A stretch of 37,363 nucleotides of DNA from a virus, in the IMG/VR virus record IMGVR_UViG_3300006641_000077, positions 1 to 37,363 of that record; one strand, given 5' to 3'. The notes under the pieces are model-generated. The model was not told where the DNA came from. It did no database searches and worked only from the letters and a program-made list of their open reading frames with translations. Positions 1 to 9,449 of this stretch are shown in pieces (positions within the stretch are counted from its first letter, which is position 1; each line of letters begins with the position of its first letter). The position numbers and the translations under genes are program-made.

Positions 1-111
1 GCCGTTTGGCAGAACTATAACATCTGGTATTGATCTTGAACCATTGTTTTCATACCAACTTTCAATTATATTGTTATTTTGATCTATTAGTGAATAACCT
101 GTATGTTGCAT
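1..111 (-). CDS. 5' fragment of a small phage tail/fibre-associated protein
   Basis: The first 37 codons of a leftward gene are present and the rest lies beyond the window edge. The start ATG is at 109-111 and is preceded by AGGAAAGAAA, a good ribosome binding site, 9 bp after the stop of the glycine-rich gene upstream. The visible residues run MQHTGYSLIDQNNN and end in IPDVIVLPNG. A 'PxxVxLPNG' opening is common in small accessory proteins next to phage fibres (DUF4376-like or fibre-assembly type), but too little is present to name it. The position says it is the next gene of the fibre operon. Confidence 0.6.
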   Translation of the reverse strand, partial: MQHTGYSLIDQNNNIIESWYENNGSRSIPDVIVLPNG

Positions 112-120
112 TTTCTTTCC

Positions 121-1320
121 TTACATTCCTAGCATTGGCATGTTGAAACCAGATATTTTTAGAGGTTCATATGTAATGATTATTAGACCTTGACCGCCTT
201 TTCCACTTGTGTGCGTACCAGAGCCACCATTGCGAACGCCGCCAGTGCCACCACCATAACTTCCGCCAGAACCACTAGTAGTAGTTGCTCCCATAGCTCC
301 AGCTGCACCTCCTGATCCACCACCGGAACCATATGCAGGAGATGCCTGTATTTCTGAACCGTTTCCTCCACTAGAAGATGTTGCTCCTCCGCTTCCATTG
401 AACACTCCTGCGCTTCCAGTTCCACCAGTATTGTTATCACCTCTTCCCCCACTTGTAGCTTGACTAATTCCCGTGACATCAGTACCATTACCGCCTGCAC
501 CGTTTGGACCAGCTGCTCCACCTCCGCCAGAAGCAGAACCATCACTATTACAATTACCACCTCTTCCCCCATTAAATGAAGATGATCCGATACCAGATGA
601 ACCTACTCCTCCGGCGCCTCCATTATTTGTCGAACCAGAGCCACCGCCGCTTCCAGGACTACCGCCTTTAGCCAAAACTCCTTCAGAAGTAGATGTTGGT
701 GCAGAATTATTAATGGAAAACCAAGTATCACCTCCACTGTTACCAGAAGCAGTAACAGTTGTTGTTCTAGCAGCTCCACCGTTTGAAATATTATAATAAT
801 CTGTCGCACCTCTAGTAGTAGGAACATTATTAGTTCTATTCCAAGCTCCTCCGCCTCCGCCAGATCCTCTTGATCCTGTAGCCATACCTACTCCTCCGCT
901 GGCACCTCCACCTATTGCTTGAATATTATTGTTATTAGGATTAAAATCTGATGGCATAGTATATGCTGTATTACTATTTGTAGGTGATGTCAAAAACGTA
1001 GTAGTTGCAAATTCATAACTTATTAGTTCACCAAGATATGGCTGCCAATTTGGAGTTGGTAAATCCCATAATGATCTTTCTTGTTTCAGTGTTCCTAAAA
1101 CTATTGCCCATATAAAAGCATCAAAATCCGCTCTATCATCAAACCAACCTGTCCAAATAACAACACCATCATTAGACTTGGCATCTATTCTGAATAGAGT
1201 TCTATTTTCATTACCAAACATATCTTTAGGTTGTGCTAAAGATGGAGTTCTCCATTCTTTATCAAAGACTGGCATAAGAAACTTGGCACGTGGAATATTA
1301 CGATCAGGGAGAATAATCAT
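121..1320 (-). CDS. glycine-rich tail-fibre tip / adhesin
   Basis: A protein of 399 aa. The upstream seven codons of the open frame would need a TTG start, so I chose ATG at 1318-1320, which follows the stop of the 767-aa fibre by 2 bp and has GGAAGG upstream. Residues 1-100 form a conserved phage domain with the signatures DAFIWAIVLGTLKQ and LWDLPTPNWQPYL, which I recognise from T4-like phages of aquatic bacteria. From about residue 125 to 380 the protein is glycine-rich (GGGxGG, SGGGxGG, NGGxGG), like polyglycine-sandwich fibre tips of T-even gp38 or Gly_rich_2 type. The C-terminus GQGLIIITYEP closes the glycine domain in the manner of other such adhesins. Role inferred: receptor-binding tip on the fibre encoded just upstream. 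No enzyme motif is seen. Confidence 0.8.
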   Translation of the reverse strand: MIILPDRNIPRAKFLMPVFDKEWRTPSLAQPKDMFGNENRTLFRIDAKSNDGVVIWTGWFDDRADFDAFIWAIVLGTLKQERSLWDLPTPNWQPYLGELISYEFATTTFLTSPTNSNTAYTMPSDFNPNNNNIQAIGGGASGGVGMATGSRGSGGGGGAWNRTNNVPTTRGATDYYNISNGGAARTTTVTASGNSGGDTWFSINNSAPTSTSEGVLAKGGSPGSGGGSGSTNNGGAGGVGSSGIGSSSFNGGRGGNCNSDGSASGGGGAAGPNGAGGNGTDVTGISQATSGGRGDNNTGGTGSAGVFNGSGGATSSSGGNGSEIQASPAYGSGGGSGGAAGAMGATTTSGSGGSYGGGTGGVRNGGSGTHTSGKGGQGLIIITYEPLKISGFNMPMLGM

Positions 1321-1322
1321 TA

Positions 1323-3626
1323 TTACTGTAAAGCCTTCCAAACATAGGTAGAAATACTATTTATTCTACGAACCATTAGCAAAAATCTTTGTGTATTAGT
1401 GGTGGCATATGTATCACCACCACCTCCTGAAGGAGCAGTAAATCCTGATAGAGTAATAGCGCCAGCAGTAGCACTATTTGTTACAAGAATATCAATGGCA
1501 CAATCAGAACCTGGTGCTGCAATAGTATGAGCGCCACCATTTGTATAATATTGATAGTTGCCAGAACCAGCAGATAGTGTGGTAGTTCCTGATGAAATTG
1601 TTCCTAAGTTACCTGGAGTAACATTGAAACCTCCTGTAACGCTACCCGTACCTGTAAATGTTGGAGATGCAAAACTCTGACTTGCTAGAAATGAAGCAAC
1701 CTTAGCGGCTGTGGCAGAACGATAATAATTATCACCAAATTTAGCCATAATATAGGTAATAGTTCCCGCAGAAATATCGTCTGTAGAGTTAAAATAGTTG
1801 TTATTGATAAAGCCACTTGCGTCTGCAACTACTATACGATTTCCTACACCATTTGTTTGTGATGGAGTAAACCCTCCTGCGGTAGTTGCATTGCCTGCTG
1901 TCAAACTGGCCGCTGTTCCTGTTAGACTTGTTCCTGCACCACTAAATGTTGTGGCGGCAACAGTTCCAGTAAATGTGTGAGTGCCACCAGGTGTTCCCAA
2001 CTGCACTCTATAGGTATTGACGCCATCAGACCAACCACCGATTCTAAATATGTTATCTGTATCAAGTCCCATGTTAATAGCATAGGCAGATGGTCTATGG
2101 AAAGATATAACAGCAGCATTCGTAGCGTCACCTCTAGCTGATAAAGCTCCACCATCGTTTGCTACTGAGGTATTAGCTCCAGTTGTTGTTCTACCAATTA
2201 TCAGACCGGTCATCGTACCACCTGCTAGTGGTAATCTTGCAGCAGTTGCCGCTGCCAATACGTTTACGTTAGCAGATAGTGTTTGTGTATTAGATACGAA
2301 TGCCGCTGCCAATACGTTTACGTTAGCACTTAATGAGATATTGTTAGCATTAGCGGCAGCAAATGTTCCTGCCAATACGTTTACGTTAGCAGATAGTGTT
2401 TGTGTATTAGATACGAATGCCGCTGCCAATACGTTTACGTTTGCTGATTGTGAGATCGAATTAGCATTAGCAGTATTAAAATCTGTTGTTGTAAGATATC
2501 CACTAGGATTAGATGCCAAATAGAAAGAAGATGCCTGAATACCATCAACAGTATCAGCGTCAAGACCTGAACCAGCGCCATCATTACCAGCGTGCCATAA
2601 TTTATTCCAAGCAGTAGTTCCTGAGTTCATAGTTGCTCTATAATACAATGCATTAGAATCAAAGAAACTACCTGCAAATTGCATAGAGAAATAGTTAGCA
2701 TCATTACTATGCGTTGATGTTATTAAATGATACCAAGTTGCTGTGCTTTCTGGCCAACCAGTAGATATTTGAGCATTAGATGTTTGCCAAAATCCTGAAT
2801 CAATTCTAGTATTAATTGTATCGTCGGTTCCTACGCCAAATCCAGAAGCAGACTGAATAACACGACCTGTTAGTGTGCCTCCTGCTAGTGGTAGATAATT
2901 TGCTAACTGTCCTGTTGTAGCATATCCTGATAATGCAGCCGCAAGAACGTTAACGTTTGCTGATAGAGAAACATTATTGGCGTTAGCAGAAGCAAATGTT
3001 GCTGCTAGTGTGTTAACGTTTGCAGATAGTGATTGACTATTAGATACAAAAGATGCTGCCAATACGTTTACGTTAGCAGATAGTGTTTGACTATTAGAAA
3101 CAAAAGATGCTGCCAATGTTGCAATGTTAGCGCCTTGTGAAGCATCGTTAGCAACTACCGCTGCTGCTAATACGTTAACGTTTGCGCTTAAAGTGGCCGC
3201 ATTGGCATTTGCCGCAGCAATAGCAGCAGAAACGTTTGTGCCACCCACCGTTAGATTTGGTAATGATATGTTGGCACCGCCGATAACATCTAACTTATAA
3301 TTATTAACATTAGATGCGTTAGTACCAATTCCAACGTTACCATAGAATTGACCTAGCGTAATCTGCTGTGATGCGACGTTAATTTCTAATAGAGGAATAC
3401 CTGAAACGTCATTAACAGAAAAGATAGTATTTGATAGATCATTTGTAATAGAAAACAGCTGGCCTGCATTGCCTTCAAAAGACAATGTACCATTTGATGT
3501 TGGATACACTCTAAGAATGATATCTGTGTTTGTATTAGAATCACCACCAGAAAAAACAATAGTAGGATCTCCAGTAGTTGATCCTGTGTTTGGTGTGATC
3601 ACAATGTTCTTATAAGTATTAGCCAT
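1323..3626 (-). CDS. long tail fibre with coiled-coil repeats and pyocin-knob-like domain
   Basis: A protein of 767 aa. The N-terminus (about 1-120) has the phrases TIFSVNDVSGIPLLEI and GNVGIGT, typical of virion fibre attachment domains. Two coiled-coil blocks of SLSANVNVLAA/FVSNTQ repeats follow (about 130-240 and 395-470). Between them, about 260-370, lies GFWQTS...GWP...WYHLI...LWHAGNDGAGSGLDADTVDG, the pyocin-knob or phage tail-fibre repeat type fold. The C-terminal third is beta-rich and ends in YVWKALQ. It has its own late-type promoter box at 3649-3656 and the site AGGAACAAATG. It follows the three lectin genes and precedes a glycine-rich tip gene. Role: distal or side fibre. The exact attachment partner is unknown. 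Confidence 0.85.
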   Translation of the reverse strand: MANTYKNIVITPNTGSTTGDPTIVFSGGDSNTNTDIILRVYPTSNGTLSFEGNAGQLFSITNDLSNTIFSVNDVSGIPLLEINVASQQITLGQFYGNVGIGTNASNVNNYKLDVIGGANISLPNLTVGGTNVSAAIAAANANAATLSANVNVLAAAVVANDASQGANIATLAASFVSNSQTLSANVNVLAASFVSNSQSLSANVNTLAATFASANANNVSLSANVNVLAAALSGYATTGQLANYLPLAGGTLTGRVIQSASGFGVGTDDTINTRIDSGFWQTSNAQISTGWPESTATWYHLITSTHSNDANYFSMQFAGSFFDSNALYYRATMNSGTTAWNKLWHAGNDGAGSGLDADTVDGIQASSFYLASNPSGYLTTTDFNTANANSISQSANVNVLAAAFVSNTQTLSANVNVLAGTFAAANANNISLSANVNVLAAAFVSNTQTLSANVNVLAAATAARLPLAGGTMTGLIIGRTTTGANTSVANDGGALSARGDATNAAVISFHRPSAYAINMGLDTDNIFRIGGWSDGVNTYRVQLGTPGGTHTFTGTVAATTFSGAGTSLTGTAASLTAGNATTAGGFTPSQTNGVGNRIVVADASGFINNNYFNSTDDISAGTITYIMAKFGDNYYRSATAAKVASFLASQSFASPTFTGTGSVTGGFNVTPGNLGTISSGTTTLSAGSGNYQYYTNGGAHTIAAPGSDCAIDILVTNSATAGAITLSGFTAPSGGGGDTYATTNTQRFLLMVRRINSISTYVWKALQ
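2254..2441. repeat. 71-bp exact direct repeat in the 767-aa fibre gene
   Basis: The 71 bases at 2254-2324 occur again at 2371-2441, offset by 117 bp (39 codons). They encode the coiled-coil element NVNVLAAAFVSNTQTLSANV. Exact identity at DNA level indicates recent duplication or recombination within the stalk. Confidence 0.85.
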
Positions 3627-3648
3627 TTGTTCCTATCTCTTTTGATAG

Positions 3649-3656
3649 TATTTATA
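3649..3656 (-). promoter_or_regulatory. T4-late-type promoter box TATAAATA
   Basis: The minus strand reads TATAAATA, an exact match to the T4 late -10 box, 23 bases before the ATG of the 767-aa fibre. The TAA of this box is the stop codon of the lectin gene upstream. AGGA follows before the ATG. The phage presumably encodes a gp55-like sigma factor elsewhere. Confidence 0.7.
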
Positions 3657-4347
3657 CTCTGTATCTTCCACGTAATGCATTAAAGTTTTGTCTGACATCT
3701 ATTTCCGATAATGCATATGTCCAAACTCTAACAACACCTATATCACCATTATAATAATATCCTGCCGTGTTATAACTTCCTATTCTTATACCACCAGAGT
3801 TTGTTCCTAAAGTTCCAGTCTGTGTGTCGGACGCTATAAGTTTACCATTTACATATAATCTTCTGGTGCCTGATGTAAACGTTCCTACTAGATGAAACCA
3901 ATCATTTGTATCTACATATGATGCTGCTGGTGCAGTTAAATCATTAATTGCGGAAATATTTGTGTAATACTGTCTCCATATAAAATTCGCACCCCCTTGA
4001 AATAGAGAATATTGAGTGTTTACTGTGCCTTTTTCAAAGAAGAAACCGTTTTGTGTAGTGGCATTTGTTCTTGCCCATACACCAACAGATATGTTTTGAC
4101 CATCTAACGTTGTATCGTCATTGAATGAAATAAAGTCGTCTGTAGTAAATGAAAGAAAACCTCCACGACTTCCTGAATATGTTGGACCATTTGTTAGTGT
4201 TCCAACACTTCTATTAATCATGTTGAAGCATGATGTGCCTGATCCGGGATAAGACCTTCTATTAGCAAAATCTACACTAAAGACAAGTCTACCAGATCCA
4301 GAAGGATTAGTAATACCAGAAACTTTAGGACCTCCATGAACACTCAT
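3652..4347 (-). CDS. LamG/concanavalin A-like lectin domain virion protein, copy 3
   Basis: A protein of 231 aa formed of one LamG (concanavalin A-like jelly-roll) domain. Signatures are RRSYPGSGTSCFNMINRSVG, the central TNATTQNGFFFEKGTVN, the strand DWFHLVGTF, the turn RLYVNGKLIASD and the tail FNALRGRYRV. It overlaps the previous lectin gene by 4 bp (ATGA), so translation is likely coupled. It is a paralogue of the two genes upstream and closest to the copy at 4344-5015. Compared with these it has lost the 'GLVxxxDAxN' opening form and has RLVFSVDFANRRS instead. Likely carbohydrate-binding adhesin on fibres or baseplate. LamG domains in phages are commonly decorations, and binding residues cannot be assigned by eye. 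Confidence 0.85.
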   Translation of the reverse strand: MSVHGGPKVSGITNPSGSGRLVFSVDFANRRSYPGSGTSCFNMINRSVGTLTNGPTYSGSRGGFLSFTTDDFISFNDDTTLDGQNISVGVWARTNATTQNGFFFEKGTVNTQYSLFQGGANFIWRQYYTNISAINDLTAPAASYVDTNDWFHLVGTFTSGTRRLYVNGKLIASDTQTGTLGTNSGGIRIGSYNTAGYYYNGDIGVVRVWTYALSEIDVRQNFNALRGRYRV

Positions 4348-5015
4348 AGTCCGAATCTTCCTCTTAGTGCATTGTAATTTTGTCTGACCTCTGCTGCTGA
4401 TAATGCACGGTTATAAATTTTAACTTGAGCAATATTTCCATTAAAATAATATCCACCAGTGCCACCATACACGCCTATCCACATTCCGCCTGAATTTACA
4501 GGTATCGTTGCAGTAGTCGTTCCAGTGCCAGCCACACTTGAATTAATATAACATACTTGAGAACCCGTAACAAAGGTAAACACAACATTGAACCAACTTG
4601 TCGTGTTCATAAAACTTGCAGTTACCGGTGCAATGGTATCGATGACTCCAGAACCGTTATTAATCCTACATTTAATTTGAGTACCTTCTTGAAATAACGC
4701 ATATTGGGCGTTTACAGTTCCTTTTTCGAACCAAAACCCGTTCTGAGTAGTTGCATTGGTTTTTACCCAAACACTGACTGTAAATGTTTGATTATCTAGT
4801 AAAGTGCTGTTAGTTGCTGATGCATACTGAGTTGAGCCATTAAATGCAAAACTTCCAGAAGAGAAAGTTGGGGAGTTGACAGTAGTCATGTTTAATTGAT
4901 TACCACTTAAATCTGTCCATGTAGTTCCGCTACCAGGATAACTACGAGTGTTACCTGCGTCCCAGTAACCAACTAATCCATTTGTGACTATACTAGGAGA
5001 ATGAGAAAGACCCAT
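4344..5015 (-). CDS. LamG/concanavalin A-like lectin domain virion protein, copy 2
   Basis: A protein of 223 aa with a single LamG jelly-roll domain. It starts with GLVGYWDAGNTRSYPGSG, followed by WTDLSGN, the central TNATTQNGFWFEKGTVNAQ, SWFNVVFTF, and the C-terminal KIYNRALSAAEVRQNYNALR. Start and stop codons overlap its neighbours (shared base at 5015 and 4-bp overlap at 4344-4347), so the three lectins form a translationally coupled cassette. The central segment is nearly identical to copy 3, which points to a recent duplication. Expected role is binding of cell-surface glycans. It carries no signal peptide, as expected for a virion protein. Confidence 0.87.
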   Translation of the reverse strand: MGLSHSPSIVTNGLVGYWDAGNTRSYPGSGTTWTDLSGNQLNMTTVNSPTFSSGSFAFNGSTQYASATNSTLLDNQTFTVSVWVKTNATTQNGFWFEKGTVNAQYALFQEGTQIKCRINNGSGVIDTIAPVTASFMNTTSWFNVVFTFVTGSQVCYINSSVAGTGTTTATIPVNSGGMWIGVYGGTGGYYFNGNIAQVKIYNRALSAAEVRQNYNALRGRFGL

Positions 5016-5683
5016 CAGATACCAAATCTCCCTCGTAATGCGTTGAAGTTTTGTTGGATTTCTGTTGCTAATAATGCACGGTTGTATAGTTGAACTGATC
5101 CTATTCTACCATTAAAATATCTTCCATTTGAAGTAGATTCACGACCTATATTAACAGATTCAAATGTCTGAGCCACGGTTGTAAAAGATTGTGTGGTACT
5201 ACTTGTATTCACCCAATGAGTTGTAGAAGTAGCACCAACAGAAACTGCAACCATTGACCAAGAACCTTGAGGAATTGTTAGTCCTGTATCATACTCATAA
5301 GTAGCGGGTACACCATTCCAATGCCATCCTAATCTAGTCGGATTATTATATTGAAAGTTCATACCACATACATTGGCGCCACTTCTAGTGAAAAACAAAC
5401 CAGCAGAAGGAGTTTGAGAAGCAGCATTAAAAATCCACATCAACATGGTACAAGTTGTTACAGAAGTCAGTGGTGTTGCTGCTAAAGTAAAGTATTGACT
5501 TGTGCCATTGAGTAAAAAATAACCATTTGTGTATGTTGGAGAACCAATGGAAGTAGCATTAAAACCATTACCACTCAAGTCTGTCCATGTAGTACCAGAA
5601 CCCGGATAACTACGGGAATTAACAGCATCCAAACACAATACTAATCCATTAGTTATCATTCGTGGATTATAGCCTACCGCCAT
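5015..5683 (-). CDS. LamG/concanavalin A-like lectin domain virion protein, copy 1
   Basis: A protein of 222 aa with a LamG domain: GLVLCLDAVNSRSYPGSG, WTDLSGNGFNATS, the central strand set TCTMLMWIFNAA and WSMVAVSVG, then NGRIGSVQLYNRALLATE and the end FNALRGRFGI. It shares the outer frame (PGSGTTWTDLSGN at the start, NALRGR at the end) with copies 2 and 3, while the centre has diverged. That is the pattern expected when the binding face changes and the scaffold is kept. It begins 1 bp after the stop of the 1,254-aa fibre, so it is part of that transcription unit. Role inferred as host-glycan binding. Confidence 0.87.
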   Translation of the reverse strand: MAVGYNPRMITNGLVLCLDAVNSRSYPGSGTTWTDLSGNGFNATSIGSPTYTNGYFLLNGTSQYFTLAATPLTSVTTCTMLMWIFNAASQTPSAGLFFTRSGANVCGMNFQYNNPTRLGWHWNGVPATYEYDTGLTIPQGSWSMVAVSVGATSTTHWVNTSSTTQSFTTVAQTFESVNIGRESTSNGRYFNGRIGSVQLYNRALLATEIQQNFNALRGRFGI

Positions 5684-5684
5684 G

Positions 5685-8600
5685 TTAATACTCCACTACA
5701 AGTTTCTCAACGTCTTTACGCTCACCATATACAGTGTAGTAACAATAAGGTTGTGTATGATTTTCTGTGTCAATATGAATCTTCAAACCATCAATAGCAG
5801 CAACGTATAGATTTTGAGCATGACCTATTGCTGTTAGTTGAACTGTAATAGTGTTTAAGTCTACTAAACCTCCCCAGTAATCAGGCAACTCAATAACTTT
5901 AATACCATCAAGTCTACCACGAACATATACACCGTTTTCAGGACCTTCGAGCGATCCATAACGTAGTTTCATACCAGGCTTGGTTGGATGATCGATAACG
6001 AATGACTTGGTGTTAGCAGCAAATGAACCGTTTACGTGAAGTTTATATAATGGCGATGTTGTACCAATGCCAATATTACCACCTGACAGCAATGTCATTA
6101 CAGTAGTATTTTGTGCAATAAAGTTGTTATTTGCTAATGTAATATCTAATCTTGTTCTAGAACCAACACCACTTGTACCAGCATTTTCATATCGTGACAA
6201 ATCAAATGCTGCTGCTGCACCAAATGCTTGACCGCCAGTTCCCTGTCTGGTCAACATCATAACAGTTTTAGGATCATTTAATGTAGTTGTGCCAGTAGGT
6301 GCTTGGTGCACCACCATAAACGTGTTTGCATCATATGTATAACTGGCATCATCAGCAACTTTTGTTCCAACATGCAATCTGGTTTGAGGTGCAGATGTGC
6401 CAATACCAACTAAACCAGAACCATCGATACGCATACGCTCGGATCCATTAGAATACCAAACGTGTGAGTAAGCGCCAGAAACAATATAATCAAGCTGAGA
6501 CGACGAAACACCGAAACCATATGTAATAGCGCCATCCCAGAACAGACGCAGCTTGGCATTTGTACCTGCTGCACTACTATATGTAGAACCAATACTGATT
6601 GAATCAGGAGTAGCCGTTGATGTTCCGCCAGTTTGTGCGCCAATTGATAATTTGTGACCTGGTGAAGTTGTTCCAATGCCAATATTACCAGCGGCAGTGA
6701 TACGCATACGCTCTACTTCAGCATTCGTACCACCACTCTCTCTTGTCCAAAAAGACATAAATCCTGGATAAACTCCACTACCTCCAGTCCATGCACCATC
6801 TTTACCCATTTGTATAGCAGCACCGTGACGGGTAACAGAAGTTGTATCATATGCTCTAAAAATTATACTGGTATTAGAAGATGATGTGGAGTTTGCTGCG
6901 GTTATATAAAATAATCCAGCGCCTGATGTGGGATATGCGGATATATCAGAAATAGTATCTAGAACATAAGATGTAAGTGCTGCACTACCAATGGTAACGT
7001 TACCTGTTGGGAAGAATAGATTACCATTGAACGAAACACCAGATGTGTTCGCAAGACCCACTGAACCGGCAAGAGTATTAACATTTGCTGCCAATACGTT
7101 AACGTTAGCACTCAAAGAAATGTTATTAGCGTTAGCAGATGCAAATGTTGCTGCCAGTGTATTAACGTTTGCAGACAGTGTTTGTGTATTAGATACAAAA
7201 GATGCTGCCAATACGTTAACATTAGTGGATAGTGACACTGAGTTAGCATTGGCAGAAGCAAATGCAGACTGTGTTAGATAAGTTGCAGCAGCAAAGTTAT
7301 TTGCTGCAAATCCAACATTGTTAGCATCAGTTTGTGATGCTATTATGGAATATACACCTGCTAACGTATTAGATGTAAACTGCCAAGAGTTCGCATTTTC
7401 ATTCCATATAAATGCTGCATTAGAAGTTCTGGCACCACGATTTATCTCAAGACCAGCATTCTCTGTTGGTTGGACGTTGCCTGGAAGATCAGCATTTAGA
7501 GTGACAAGATTATCACCTATTAATAGCGTTTGTGTATTAACATACGTAGTTGCACCAGATACAGTCAGACTTCCTGTAACAGTTACGTCACCAGAGATTG
7601 TTCCACCAGTCTTTGGATATGCTGCACCAGCAAGAGTATTAACGTTTGCTGCCAGTGTGTTAACATTAGCACTTAATGTCTGACTATTAGAAACAAACGA
7701 TGCCGCCAACGTTGCGATATTAGCACCCTGTGAAGCATCGTTAGCAACAACTGCCGCTGCCAATACTGCAACATTTGTTGACAATGATACAGCATTAGCG
7801 TTGGCAGAAGAAAATGTTCCTGCTAGTGTGTTAACATTAGCACTTAATGATTGGCTATTAGAAACAAAAGATGCTGCTAACGTATTAACATTGGTAACTA
7901 GCAACGAAATATTAGCATTAACTGATGGTAAAACTATTGAACTAAAATTCTGTGAGTCAACGGATTTACCGGCGATAGAAGTTGTTTCAATAGTATCAAA
8001 TGCTGTAACAAGTGAAATCTGCCAATCATTTCTCCAAATAGCAGCACTACCACCAGCATGCCCTGCTTCAACTTCTGTAATATAAACTTTAGGATATGAC
8101 CAAGTGGACGATGTTTCACCAATCCAAATACAATCAGTTGTAGCGTCGTAACCAAAACGAACATTTAGTTCTGGACCAGATTGTGTTTCTTGTGTAACAA
8201 AGGTGTTAAACCAACCACCTAAGTTATAATTATAACCACCAATTTGTAGAGTAGTTGATGTTGCACCAGAATAGTTATAAATCTTAATAGTGGTGCGGAG
8301 CATTGTGTTATTATTATTTGCCGCCGCCGGCAATCTAATTTTAATAGCACCTGTTGCTGTTGCGGAGTTATTAGAGAATGCGCCTCCACCAGGATTAATT
8401 ATTCTAACAGATAAACCACCTCCGGAAGTAACATCATCATAAACACTCTGAGTTGTGGATACAGATCCTAGAACAGCAACATTACCAGAAACAGTTAAGT
8501 TACCTGCAATAGTACCTGTAGCGTTGGCTAAGAAGTATGATGATGATAGTCCATTAAGCAGGACAGCATTATTAGCAGTACCAGTAAATCTTGTCGCTAC

Positions 8601-9449
8601 TGTGTTTGCGGTATACGCACCTGCCAAAATAGCAACATTAGCACTTAATGATTGACTATTAGAAACAAAAGATGCTGCCAATACTGCAATATTCGCACCT
8701 TGAGAAGCATCATTAGCGGAAGATGCTGCATTAGCACTTGAACCAACTAAATTGGCGTATGGATAATCCATACTACCACTGGACATTGGAGCCCCATTTA
8801 CATAGATAGCAGAAGCGTTGACAATACCATTAACATCTAGTGTATATCCAGGATCGGCTCTATTAACACCCATTCTAATGCTACCGCCACCAATAGCATG
8901 AAAGAAGTTAACATTAGAAACTGTGGTTCCTGACTCTGCAAATAGTCTAAAATTATTTTGATAAGAGTCCATATTCCAGTTGGTATTGCTACCAGTGGCT
9001 TGTAATTTAATTTCTCCGCCTTCCTGTCCTCCAACTGGAGTAACATATATAACACCATTCGCATAAATAGATCCAGTCGTGGTTAATGCGCCAGCAAGTG
9101 TTACCGTGCCATTAGAAAGTTTAGTATTTGCCCAACCGTTAGCAGATGTAAGATCAGCACCAATGGTGACTCTATCGTTAACAGCATCACCTGTAACTGT
9201 AATATTCTGTCCTGGAAGAATTGTGAAAACATCGCCAGCAATGGCAGATACCAACAATGTGCCGTTAGCATTTACTGTGCCAAAGTTTCTTCCTGGCGCA
9301 ATAAACTGTGCAACTTGTCCAACTAGATTTTTATAATAGATAACGCCGTCGGCAAAGTTGATTGCCAACTCACCGTTTGCTAGATTACCTGATGACGGAG
9401 AAGAACCAGGAGTAGATGATTTCTTTAATTGAATTACAGTGTTGGGCAT
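5685..9449 (-). CDS. giant tail fibre (1,254 aa)
   Basis: Residues 1-60 (MPNTVIQLKKSSTPGSSP, then NLANGELAINFADGVIYYKN) form the N-terminal virion-attachment motif seen in many aquatic phage fibres and shared with the 471-aa fibre. Coiled-coil blocks of SLSANVNTLAA/FVSNSQ repeats occur at about 250-280, 515-610 and 725-795, with a 125-aa beta cassette between the last two that is also present in the 471-aa fibre. The stretch at about 910-1140 has several 'GxIGIGTxxPxxKLxV' beta repeats. The C-terminus, from about residue 1148 (HPTKPGMKLRYGSLEGPENG), is a conserved end domain of large phage fibres, possibly a chaperone or trimerisation domain. The gene overlaps the upstream coiled-coil gene by one base in TAATG. 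Role: structural fibre. Confidence 0.88.
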   Translation of the reverse strand: MPNTVIQLKKSSTPGSSPSSGNLANGELAINFADGVIYYKNLVGQVAQFIAPGRNFGTVNANGTLLVSAIAGDVFTILPGQNITVTGDAVNDRVTIGADLTSANGWANTKLSNGTVTLAGALTTTGSIYANGVIYVTPVGGQEGGEIKLQATGSNTNWNMDSYQNNFRLFAESGTTVSNVNFFHAIGGGSIRMGVNRADPGYTLDVNGIVNASAIYVNGAPMSSGSMDYPYANLVGSSANAASSANDASQGANIAVLAASFVSNSQSLSANVAILAGAYTANTVATRFTGTANNAVLLNGLSSSYFLANATGTIAGNLTVSGNVAVLGSVSTTQSVYDDVTSGGGLSVRIINPGGGAFSNNSATATGAIKIRLPAAANNNNTMLRTTIKIYNYSGATSTTLQIGGYNYNLGGWFNTFVTQETQSGPELNVRFGYDATTDCIWIGETSSTWSYPKVYITEVEAGHAGGSAAIWRNDWQISLVTAFDTIETTSIAGKSVDSQNFSSIVLPSVNANISLLVTNVNTLAASFVSNSQSLSANVNTLAGTFSSANANAVSLSTNVAVLAAAVVANDASQGANIATLAASFVSNSQTLSANVNTLAANVNTLAGAAYPKTGGTISGDVTVTGSLTVSGATTYVNTQTLLIGDNLVTLNADLPGNVQPTENAGLEINRGARTSNAAFIWNENANSWQFTSNTLAGVYSIIASQTDANNVGFAANNFAAATYLTQSAFASANANSVSLSTNVNVLAASFVSNTQTLSANVNTLAATFASANANNISLSANVNVLAANVNTLAGSVGLANTSGVSFNGNLFFPTGNVTIGSAALTSYVLDTISDISAYPTSGAGLFYITAANSTSSSNTSIIFRAYDTTSVTRHGAAIQMGKDGAWTGGSGVYPGFMSFWTRESGGTNAEVERMRITAAGNIGIGTTSPGHKLSIGAQTGGTSTATPDSISIGSTYSSAAGTNAKLRLFWDGAITYGFGVSSSQLDYIVSGAYSHVWYSNGSERMRIDGSGLVGIGTSAPQTRLHVGTKVADDASYTYDANTFMVVHQAPTGTTTLNDPKTVMMLTRQGTGGQAFGAAAAFDLSRYENAGTSGVGSRTRLDITLANNNFIAQNTTVMTLLSGGNIGIGTTSPLYKLHVNGSFAANTKSFVIDHPTKPGMKLRYGSLEGPENGVYVRGRLDGIKVIELPDYWGGLVDLNTITVQLTAIGHAQNLYVAAIDGLKIHIDTENHTQPYCYYTVYGERKDVEKLVVEY
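7254..7635 (-). repeat. fibre cassette copy A (in the 1,254-aa fibre)
   Basis: Encodes GAAYPKTGGTISGDVTVTGS through AAATYLTQSAF. The same cassette, nearly identical in protein and differing at scattered, mostly silent positions in DNA, lies at about 10615-11005 in the 471-aa fibre. It is a beta-rich phage fibre module. Confidence 0.85.

Noticed and set aside
473-796. Proline-rich open frame on the + strand
   Set aside because: It is the antisense of GGN/GGx glycine codons of the fibre-tip gene, has no RBS and no family pattern.
2240-2460. Regularly spaced direct repeats that might look like a CRISPR array
   Set aside because: The repeats are in frame, encode the coiled-coil units of a fibre and have no distinct unique spacers or cas genes.
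3652-5683. Diversity-generating retroelement acting on the LamG genes
   Set aside because: No reverse transcriptase, no template repeat and no A-specific variation pattern are visible in the window.
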